Positions 1 through 6,849 of a stretch of 64,000 nt of DNA are shown here, one piece after another; position 1 is the first letter of the stretch, and every line of letters begins with the position of its first letter. The DNA lies in assembly GCA_024401215.1 (NCBI GenBank), contig JAKSLL010000001.1:1-64000 (forward strand), given 5' to 3'. The notes below the pieces were generated by a model, which did no database searches, had not been told where the DNA came from, and saw only the letters and a list, made by a program, of their open reading frames with translations. The DNA is from Bacteroidaceae bacterium (lineage in GTDB: Bacteria > Bacteroidota > Bacteroidia > Bacteroidales > Bacteroidaceae). Made by a program: the position numbers and the translations under genes.

Positions 1-55
1 AATTCCGATAGCGGAGTAACTTCCCACTCCCTCCCTCACAGGGAGGGCCGGGGTG
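1..55. repeat. 55-bp direct repeat, copy 1
   Basis: Bases 1-55 recur exactly at 134-188. The 3' half holds a palindrome with a 7-bp stem (CCCTCCC / GGGAGGG, loop TCACA) followed by GCCGGGGTG. The window starts inside or at the edge of this copy, so its true left border is unknown. The core occurs a third time at 592-627. Confidence 0.9.
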
Positions 56-106
56 CCATGCGGTATGTTTGTTCGATGAAATTCGCAATACAGTAAATTA
101 AAGCAA

Positions 107-562
107 ATGAAACATAATTCCCAACCTATTGACAATTCCGATAGCGGAGTAACTTCCCACTCCCTCCCTCACAGGGAGGGCCGGGGTGGGTCTTACAAGA
201 CAGCTTGCTGGGAGAATTATGGTTTGCTGAGAGAGTTTGCAAGAGAAAACCGCAAGAACCAAACCGATGCAGAAAGTGCTTTGTGGAACTATTTGCGCGA
301 CAGAACTTTAGGCACAAAATTCTTGAGGCAGCATATTATAGGGAACTACATTGGCGACTTCGTCTCAACCGACAAGAAAATCGTCATCGAGGTTGACGGA
401 GGATACCACTCTCAATACATTCAAATGCAATATGATGAGAAAAGAACTGAACACATCGAAAGCATAGGCTATAAGGTCATACGTTTCACAAACGAGCAAA
501 TCCTGTTTGACACAGAAAATGTCATAACACAAATTAAAGAATTAATAAACAAAAGTATATAA
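107..562 (+). CDS. DUF559 family endonuclease-like protein
   Basis: A 151-residue protein. The part from about residue 38 (LLREFARENRKNQTDAESALW) to the end matches the DUF559 family, a small domain related to Vsr and restriction endonucleases. The fold core is visible as IGDF (D84), then KIVIEVDGGYH (E95, D97) and the closing GYKVIRFTNEQIL. The usual family start is close to the LLREFA segment. Residues 1-30 here are translated from a GC-rich palindromic repeat, and the ATG at 107 is the only in-frame Met upstream. An identical 36-bp repeat follows the stop, so the gene is bracketed by direct repeats. No promoter box is seen. DNA cleavage is inferred from the family, and no biological role is established. 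It could be a free-standing mobile or domesticated nuclease. Confidence 0.8.
   Translation: MKHNSQPIDNSDSGVTSHSLPHREGRGGSYKTACWENYGLLREFARENRKNQTDAESALWNYLRDRTLGTKFLRQHIIGNYIGDFVSTDKKIVIEVDGGYHSQYIQMQYDEKRTEHIESIGYKVIRFTNEQILFDTENVITQIKELINKSI
134..195. repeat. 55-bp direct repeat copy 2, including 36-bp core copy
   Basis: Positions 134-188 duplicate 1-55 exactly. Positions 160-195 form a 36-bp core (palindrome CCCTCCC TCACA GGGAGGG, then GCCGGGGTGGGTCTTA) that is identical to 592-627. This copy lies inside the DUF559 reading frame and encodes its residues about 10-30, including the peptide SLPHREGRGG. Confidence 0.9.
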
Positions 563-591
563 CACTCTAAAAACAATCACCCCGCATGGCT

Positions 592-627
592 CTCCCTCCC
601 TCACAGGGAGGGCCGGGGTGGGTCTTA
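592..627. repeat. 36-bp palindromic repeat core, copy 3
   Basis: Identical to 160-195. It ends one base before the uxuA start codon, so the uxuA leader is made entirely of this repeat. The 7-bp palindrome CCCTCCC / GGGAGGG would place an RNA hairpin just upstream of the ATG. Confidence 0.9.
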
Positions 628-628
628 T

Positions 629-1900
629 ATGGAAAGAACATGGCGTTGGTTTGGCAAGAAGGATAAGATTACTCTTGCACAGTTGAAACAGATAGGCGTT
701 GAGGGCATCGTGACAGCATTGCACGATGTGCCACTCGGCGAAGTATGGACTCGTGAGAAGATTCATGAGCTCAAGGAATATATTGAGTCTTACGGCATGA
801 AGTGGAGCGTGGTAGAATCACTCCCTGTAGTAGAGACTCTCAAGTATGGCGGTCCTGACCGCGAACACCAGATTGAGGTTTACAAGCAGAGCCTCCGCAA
901 CCTCGGCGAGGAAGGCATCAAGTGCATCTGCTACAACTTCATGCCTGTGCTCGACTGGGCTCGCACCGACCTCTCTCACGACAACCCTAACGGGGCTAAC
1001 AACCTCTATATGGATTGGGGCGTGTTTGCTTATTTCGACATCTACATCCTCAAGCGTGAAGGCGCTCGTGAGGACTGGGCAGAGTTCTCTAAGGTTCATA
1101 AGTGGGGACGCGACCTCGTTGCTGAGGCAGACAAAATCAAGGAGACTGCAACTCCTGAGTTCGACCACTCTATGGTTGAGAACATCATCATCAAGACTCA
1201 GGGCTTCGTGTCAGGCAACTTCAGCGAGGGCGACTCTGCACCTATCCAGAAGTTCCACGACCTTCTCAAGCTCTATGAGGGCATCGACAAGAAGCAGCTT
1301 CAGGAGAACATGAAATACTGGCTTGAGGCTATCATGCCAATCTGCGACGAGTACGACATCAATATGTGTGTTCACCCTGATGATCCTCCATATCCTGTAT
1401 TCGGTCTTCCACGCATCATCGGCAGCCTTGAGGACATCCAGTGGATGCTCGACGCTGTGCCAAACAAGCACAACGGACTCACATTCTGTGCTGGCTCATT
1501 CTCTGCAGGCGAGCACAATGACTGCGTGGCTATGGCAAAGCAGTTTGCTGACCGCACACACTTCGTTCACCTCCGCTCTTGCCACATCTTCCCTAACGGC
1601 AACTTCACAGAGGCTTCTCACCTCGGTGGTCGTGGCGACCTCATCGAGCTCTGCCGCATCTTCGAGCAGGCAGAGAAGGATGGCAAGTGCAACAGCGGCC
1701 GTCGCCTTCCAATGCGTGTTGACCACGGCATGACATTCACCGACGAGCCTGGTGGCGTGTTCGATGAGAGCAACCACGGTCATAACTCAGGTTACACGCT
1801 CCTTGGCCGTATGTTCGCTATGGGACAGATTCAGGGTGTCATCGCAACTGTTGACCGCGAACTTGGCATCGAGTACAAGCAGCCAGGATTCTTCGACTGA
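629..1900 (+). CDS. uxuA: mannonate dehydratase
   Basis: A 423-residue UxuA, which dehydrates D-mannonate to 2-keto-3-deoxy-D-gluconate in cytoplasmic hexuronate catabolism (Mn2+/Fe2+-dependent TIM-barrel enzyme). The N-terminus MERTWRWFGKKDKITLAQLK is the canonical family start, which fixes the ATG at 629. Other family segments are CVHPDDPPYPVFGLPRI, HFVHLRS and MRVDHG with its metal-binding histidines. Length is normal. The start codon sits one base after a 36-bp repeat and no normal leader or promoter is visible, so expression may rely on read-through from the DUF559 side. A strong terminator follows. The job fits the pectin and uronate enzymes elsewhere in the window. Confidence 0.96.
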   Translation: MERTWRWFGKKDKITLAQLKQIGVEGIVTALHDVPLGEVWTREKIHELKEYIESYGMKWSVVESLPVVETLKYGGPDREHQIEVYKQSLRNLGEEGIKCICYNFMPVLDWARTDLSHDNPNGANNLYMDWGVFAYFDIYILKREGAREDWAEFSKVHKWGRDLVAEADKIKETATPEFDHSMVENIIIKTQGFVSGNFSEGDSAPIQKFHDLLKLYEGIDKKQLQENMKYWLEAIMPICDEYDINMCVHPDDPPYPVFGLPRIIGSLEDIQWMLDAVPNKHNGLTFCAGSFSAGEHNDCVAMAKQFADRTHFVHLRSCHIFPNGNFTEASHLGGRGDLIELCRIFEQAEKDGKCNSGRRLPMRVDHGMTFTDEPGGVFDESNHGHNSGYTLLGRMFAMGQIQGVIATVDRELGIEYKQPGFFD

Positions 1901-1913
1901 TAACCGCATAAAG

Positions 1914-1951
1914 AAAGCGGTGCAGGCACATTGCTTGCACCGCTTTTTTTT
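1914..1951 (+). terminator. Rho-independent terminator after uxuA
   Basis: A perfect 11-bp stem, AAAGCGGTGCA (1914-1924) with TGCACCGCTTT (1936-1946), continues into a run of T. It starts 13 bp after the uxuA stop. Confidence 0.93.
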
Positions 1952-1971
1952 GTCAAAGAAAAAGTATTTTT

Positions 1972-2003
1972 TTTGCATAATCGTTTTTGTTTTATTACTT
2001 TTG
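1972..2003 (+). promoter_or_regulatory. Bacteroidetes-type promoter of the AraC-like gene
   Basis: TTTG at 1972-1975 and TACTTTTG (TAnnTTTG) at 1996-2003 are separated by 20 bp, matching the -33/-7 consensus of the Bacteroidetes primary sigma factor. The start codon is about 56 bp downstream. Confidence 0.75.
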
Positions 2004-2059
2004 TGTCCCAAGAGAAGTTAACACGTTAAATCGATACATAAAAGTTGAGCATCTAAACA

Positions 2060-3193
2060 ATGATTTTAGAACTTGAACTCATATCAGGAGTACGTTTCAT
2101 GGGAGCAGCATCCATGATTGTCATAGCATTTATCATTGCCCTTGTCAACAGGGGCGGGGGGCGGTCGGCAGTCTATGAACGCTCACGTTGGCTTGTCTCT
2201 GCTGCCACCATGCTTCTTGGCATTCACAACCTCATACAGTTCTTTGGGCATTTTCGTGAGGAGAGCAATACTTTGTGCTGGACAATAAACCTTGCCTTCT
2301 ATGTCATCATCACCCCTCTCTATAATGCAGGCGAGCTCAACCTCCTGCGTGCTGGCAACAATATGAAAGGCAGATACTTGCGCTATGCCATCTTTGTCAT
2401 CATCTGCTACGTCATCTTCGCTGTTGGCTACTTCACCGATACGCTTGTCAACGATGAAGCGCCTTGGAAGACTGCCACATTCATTGTCGCCGTATGTTAT
2501 TTCCTTGGTGTCGTTGAGCTGTCACGCACGCTTCTTCATGACATGAAGGTTGTGAGCACACGCCTTAACGACGATGAACTGGAAGAGCGGCATCAGGCTT
2601 TGCGCTATACAGCAAGTTCCATGCACTGGGTTATCATCACCTCTCTTGCCACTCCTTGGGTGGGCATGTCAACATCGTTCCTGCTTAACTCCATCTTCGG
2701 GCTCGTGGTGTTTGGCATGCTTATATGGTTCATCGTTGAGTTTCTGCTTTATGGCAGCAACATGACGGAGCTCATCGAGGTGTCTGACGAGATAACAGAG
2801 GCGGTGATGAAGGAAGAAGAGTCGCGCAGCGAACAGGAGATGCAGCAGGACAGCTTCGCAACTGCTCAGCAGCGCATAGAGCAGTGGGTGAGTCAGCGTC
2901 ACTACACCAACCCTAACGTCACCATCAGCTCTGCCCTCAATGAGATGGACATCTCTGTCACCGCCCTCAACTTCTATCTCGAGCAGAACACCATCGTTAG
3001 CAATTACCGCAAATGGCTGCCTTACCTACGCATCGAAGAAGCAAAACGCATCATGCTCGAGCATCCTGAATATTCACTCGATGCCGTTGCCTCCGAATGC
3101 GGATATGCCAACAAGAGCAGTCTCTCACATGCTTTCAAGGCACAGGAGGGTGTGACACCTTTGGTGTGGATGAAAAAGATGGTTGAGAGTTAA
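2060..3193 (+). CDS. membrane protein with C-terminal AraC-type DNA-binding domain
   Basis: 377 residues. The first ~235 hold about six or seven hydrophobic segments (MIVIAFIIALV; IIICYVIFAVGYF-like stretches; LLNSIFGLVVFGMLIWFIVEFLL). A short charged linker follows (EEESRSEQEMQQDS), then an AraC/XylS helix-turn-helix at about 280-377: LRIEEAKRIMLEHPEYSLDAVASECGY and SHAFKAQEGVTPLVWMKKM. This architecture, a membrane sensor fused directly to an AraC domain, is frequent in Prevotella and Bacteroides; ligand and targets are unknown. It has its own promoter and stands alone between uxuA and a repeat-rich gap, so control of uxuA is possible but unproven. Confidence 0.88.
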   Translation: MILELELISGVRFMGAASMIVIAFIIALVNRGGGRSAVYERSRWLVSAATMLLGIHNLIQFFGHFREESNTLCWTINLAFYVIITPLYNAGELNLLRAGNNMKGRYLRYAIFVIICYVIFAVGYFTDTLVNDEAPWKTATFIVAVCYFLGVVELSRTLLHDMKVVSTRLNDDELEERHQALRYTASSMHWVIITSLATPWVGMSTSFLLNSIFGLVVFGMLIWFIVEFLLYGSNMTELIEVSDEITEAVMKEEESRSEQEMQQDSFATAQQRIEQWVSQRHYTNPNVTISSALNEMDISVTALNFYLEQNTIVSNYRKWLPYLRIEEAKRIMLEHPEYSLDAVASECGYANKSSLSHAFKAQEGVTPLVWMKKMVES

Positions 3194-3231
3194 GATTTTA
3201 AAATGGCTGAGTAGGTGGGTCTTTTTAAAAA

Positions 3232-3382
3232 CACTCATCACTCGTCACAAACACCCTTTAACTTTCTGTAAATCACATCCGTACGAGTGTGACGAGTGTG
3301 TGACGAGTCGCGAATGACTCGTCACGGTGTTAAAGGCTTTAATTTCAGTCGTTTACAGGCTGATTGTGACGAGTGACGAGTT
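3232..3382. repeat. nested inverted repeats built on GTGACGAGT
   Basis: In the 625-bp gap 3194-3818. The outer arms 3232-3250 and 3364-3382 are complementary at 17 of 19 positions. Inner arms CTGTAAA (3266-3272) and TTTACAG (3352-3358) also pair. The centre 3300-3325 is a perfect 10-bp hairpin (GTGACGAGTC, loop GCGAAT, GACTCGTCAC). The word GACGAGT or its complement appears at least six times. It looks like a MITE-like or REP-like element that folds into one large structure; no coding potential is seen. Confidence 0.8.
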
Positions 3383-3671
3383 GGTCGCAAAACCACGGAT
3401 AGCATGCGGATGGTCTCAGATTTATGTTTTTGTTTACACTTTATAGGTCATATTCCTTACCACATAGCAATCAAATACAATGTTCTTATATGACAAAAAT
3501 GTCTCGCTAATTGAATGCTGTCATTCATGCCGTGTGCATAAATTCATTCACGCTAAGTGAATAGATCTTGCGCTGCTATCCTTTGTTATGCCGCACATTC
3601 GGTGTGGTATGGACATTACATGTTATAGAGTATGTGTTTTACTACCGTATTCATATTCAGCGTGTTGCCTT

Positions 3672-3716
3672 GTAGCGTTGTCACGAAATAAAATTCGTGA
3701 CAACGCTACTTTTGTT
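3672..3716. terminator. perfect 16-bp hairpin with T tract, upstream of the LRR gene
   Basis: Arms 3672-3687 (GTAGCGTTGTCACGAA) and 3694-3709 are perfectly complementary around the 6-nt loop ATAAAA, and TTTTT follows. This is the form of an intrinsic terminator, but it lies ~480 bp past the previous stop and ~50 bp before a promoter box. It may insulate the next gene. The rest of the gap (3383-3671) shows nothing recognisable. Confidence 0.6.
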
Positions 3717-3767
3717 TCCTGACGCATCTTTGTGACGTATGAAACACGCCATTTCGTAACTTTATAC

Positions 3768-3775
3768 TAACTTTG
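3768..3775 (+). promoter_or_regulatory. -7 promoter box for the LRR protein gene
   Basis: TAACTTTG matches TAnnTTTG, 43 bp before the start codon. No correctly spaced TTTG is seen upstream, so only half the promoter is supported. Confidence 0.55.
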
Positions 3776-3818
3776 TACCCGTATTACGTGCGCATAAACA
3801 AAATAAAATAAAAACAAT

Positions 3819-6782
3819 ATGAAAAAACTACAGCAATTCAAACGAACGGCGTTCTGCCTGAACGCTATGTCATGGGCGAGCACGCTGCTGCTCCTCATTG
3901 CTATGCTCGTGCCGCAAGGAGCGTGGGCTCAGTACATTAGTGAGATTAAAGTCAGCGTGGATGAAAAAGATGGGTCAACTGCAAAAAACAAGCTCACTAA
4001 CGATGGCTTCAAAGTGGTAGAACGTGACCTCAATGCTGGTGGCGGCGGCTACTATGTGTATATTGGCTACAAGACCACTACGGATGTGTCGAAAGCTATC
4101 ACCGACTTGCTCATTGTGGAGAGCAGCACTACCCCTCAATTTGATGCTCATGCCATTGACAACATCACTAATGCCAATGTCACCTATAAAGGCAAGAAGT
4201 ATTACCGTTGCGAAAACTACACAGCAAAAGATGCTCGCCTCGACTGCGACTTGAACCGTGGTCGTACTGGCAACCCCGACATCGTGCTCTTCTACACCAC
4301 TGATGGCAATACCGAAGATGGTGGCACACCGCTGACCTCTATTAGTACTGCAGATGATACCCTTGCCACTAATGTCATCTACACCCGCCACTGGAAATAT
4401 GCCACGTCAGAGGAGAAGACAACAGAGGACGAAATAAAGGCTGACAAATATGGCAACGCCAACGGTGGCTGCAAATCGCCGCACTACATCACCTACACCA
4501 CCCACACCCATGCTTATTCGTCTTACACAACTACAGCCACTGAGCACGATGCGTTCTGCAGTTGTGGTCTCCAGCTTGTTGACGACGAGCATCACCAGAA
4601 CGTCAACGGCAAGTGCTCAGTATGTAGTTATGACCTGAAGGACTGGACATTCTTCTACAAGACAAAGAGCGGAAATGCTATAACACCTAGTATGACTCCT
4701 GACTTTGGTGCAACCCTTCTTAGCAACAACTACGTGGACGGACAGGGATATATGAACTTCGACGGTCCTATCACCAGGTTCAACGATAAAGTTTTCGTAA
4801 ATCTTACCGACCTTACTGGCAGTCTTGTAATCCCTAATTCTGTCACCAGCATTGGGACAAAGGCTTTCGAGAGATGTACAGGTCTCAATGGCACGCTCAC
4901 GTTGGGAAGCAGCCTTAAAAGCATTGGCAATTATGCCTTCTATTATTGCTCTAACTTAACTGGCGACCTTACTATTCCTAATTCTGTCACCAGCATTGGA
5001 GAGAGTGCTTTCAATGAATGTTCTGGTTTCAACGGTAAGCTTACGCTCTCCAATACACTCTCCAGCATTGGAGCCAAAACGTTCAGAAATTGCCAAAACT
5101 TAACTGGCGCACTCACAATACCTAACACCCTAAAAAGCATTCCTAATTATGCTTTCTATTATTGCTCTAAGCTAACAAGCGTCACGTTCCATAATTCTCT
5201 TACCAGCATTGGCGAATCGGCGTTTGGTTATTGTACTGCTTTTACAGGCACTCTCACCATCCCTGCATCTGTCACCAGCATTGGGGCAAAGGCTTTTTCC
5301 TATACAAAGTTCTCTACCATCCGCAACGAAAGGACAACGCCACAGACTTATAATATGATATTCGGCATAGTTGGTGGCGCAAACTTTGTCAACACCCCTG
5401 TAAAAAGCATGAAGCTGGAAGTTCCGTCTTCAGCCGTGGCTGCCTACAGAGCTGCTGCTGGCTGGAATGAGTTCAAGTCCATCGTCTGCATATCGCACAA
5501 CTTCAATCAGCAGAATACTGATGTTGCCTATGCCAAAGATCCAGTTACGTGTACCAAGGCAGGCACATACTACTACAGCTGTTCTGTATGTGGCGAGAAG
5601 AGTACAAACAGCACCTTTACGGTAGCTGCTCTCCAGCACGACTACAGCGTCATGTCAACAGACGAGGCTTACCACAAGGACGATGCCACCTGTCTGTCTG
5701 CTGCCACTTATTGGTACAAGTGCTCACGCTGTACAGCCAAGAGCACTAAAGATTTCTTCACCAGCACAGAAGACAAGGACAAGGCTCTCGGCCACAGCTA
5801 CGGCGAAGGCGTATGGTCATGGAAGTGGGACGATGAGGAACACTCTGCTACTTGCACCCGCACCTGCACCCGCACTACCTGCACCGACAAGACCACAGGC
5901 CACACAGCTTCTGCGAAAGTGACACAGAACAATGGCATCGACGACGGCGAACTGACCCAGCCAGCCACATGTGCCGCAATGGGTACCACCACCTACACCG
6001 CCACGGCTATCGTGGAGAACGTAGAATACAAAAGCACCAATGAGGTAGCGGATATCGCTATGCTCCCACAACACACATGGCGAGCAAACTACTACGTTTG
6101 GAGTCGTGATGACCATTATTACCATAAAGAATGCCAAATCTGTAATAAGCTGGACGAAAGTATGGCATTCTGCCGTATGTTTGGTGAGTACTACAACATC
6201 GAGGAAAAGCAGAGCGTGACTCTCCCACTTGCCAAGGTGGGCAGCTACTACTACACTTCTGTCTCGACTGACTTCCCTTACACCGTGAACGAAGGTGTGG
6301 AGGTGTACCAAATATGGGAAGTTGAGGATGGCAAAGTGAAATTGGTGAAACGAAGCCCTGACCAAATTGTGGGAAAGACCTCTGTCATTATTCGCAGCAA
6401 GACAGCAAGCGAATGCACGCTTACATACGATCCATATGGCCTTGAGATGAATGACGAAAAAATTGTTCATTCGTCACCAACTATCATCTCCAACCCAGAG
6501 CCTAACATGTACGTGTTCTCGCTCAGCGACACTGGCTTGCTTGGTTTCTGGAACTGGGAGGGCATGACCATCCCTGCATGGAAGCCATACATTCAGATTG
6601 ACGATCCTTCAGCAGCCAAGGGCCTCACCTTAGTCTTCGTAGATGAGGATGGCACTACTTCTGTAGAGCAGATTCCTGTCAAAGCCCCTGCAGCAGAGGG
6701 CAGCTACGACCTGATGGGCCGCAAGGTGAAGGCTGTGAAGGGATTCGGCATCGTGAACGGCAAGAAGGTTTATGTCAGATAA
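3819..6782 (+). CDS. secreted BspA-like leucine-rich-repeat protein
   Basis: 987 residues. The signal peptide is 1-37 (hydrophobic STLLLLIAMLV, cleavage after GAWA). About 320-560 contain LRR_5/BspA repeats of the type LxIPNSVTSIGxxAFxxC (IPNSVTSIGTKAFERC, IPNSVTSIGESAFNEC and variants), a fold linked to adhesion in other species. Flanking parts carry cysteine-pair motifs (CSCG, CSVC; later TYYYSCSVCGEKS and TYWYKCSRC), suggesting metal-binding or disulfide modules. The end (SYDLMGRKVKAV then VNGKKVYVR) resembles the C-terminal tail common on large secreted Prevotella proteins and may be a sorting or anchoring signal. The next gene, 67 bp downstream with no promoter seen, is another secreted cysteine-rich protein, so the two are probably co-transcribed. 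Substrate or partner unknown. Confidence 0.85.
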   Translation: MKKLQQFKRTAFCLNAMSWASTLLLLIAMLVPQGAWAQYISEIKVSVDEKDGSTAKNKLTNDGFKVVERDLNAGGGGYYVYIGYKTTTDVSKAITDLLIVESSTTPQFDAHAIDNITNANVTYKGKKYYRCENYTAKDARLDCDLNRGRTGNPDIVLFYTTDGNTEDGGTPLTSISTADDTLATNVIYTRHWKYATSEEKTTEDEIKADKYGNANGGCKSPHYITYTTHTHAYSSYTTTATEHDAFCSCGLQLVDDEHHQNVNGKCSVCSYDLKDWTFFYKTKSGNAITPSMTPDFGATLLSNNYVDGQGYMNFDGPITRFNDKVFVNLTDLTGSLVIPNSVTSIGTKAFERCTGLNGTLTLGSSLKSIGNYAFYYCSNLTGDLTIPNSVTSIGESAFNECSGFNGKLTLSNTLSSIGAKTFRNCQNLTGALTIPNTLKSIPNYAFYYCSKLTSVTFHNSLTSIGESAFGYCTAFTGTLTIPASVTSIGAKAFSYTKFSTIRNERTTPQTYNMIFGIVGGANFVNTPVKSMKLEVPSSAVAAYRAAAGWNEFKSIVCISHNFNQQNTDVAYAKDPVTCTKAGTYYYSCSVCGEKSTNSTFTVAALQHDYSVMSTDEAYHKDDATCLSAATYWYKCSRCTAKSTKDFFTSTEDKDKALGHSYGEGVWSWKWDDEEHSATCTRTCTRTTCTDKTTGHTASAKVTQNNGIDDGELTQPATCAAMGTTTYTATAIVENVEYKSTNEVADIAMLPQHTWRANYYVWSRDDHYYHKECQICNKLDESMAFCRMFGEYYNIEEKQSVTLPLAKVGSYYYTSVSTDFPYTVNEGVEVYQIWEVEDGKVKLVKRSPDQIVGKTSVIIRSKTASECTLTYDPYGLEMNDEKIVHSSPTIISNPEPNMYVFSLSDTGLLGFWNWEGMTIPAWKPYIQIDDPSAAKGLTLVFVDEDGTTSVEQIPVKAPAAEGSYDLMGRKVKAVKGFGIVNGKKVYVR

Positions 6783-6849
6783 AGTTAAAAATCGGAAGTT
6801 AACTTCTATTTGCAAAATCTTAATTCCCAATTCTTAATTCTTAATTCTC

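Noticed and set aside
5817..6470. 217-aa minus-strand open frame
   Set aside because: Shadow of the secreted LRR protein, rich in residues expected from antisense of Thr/Cys codons.
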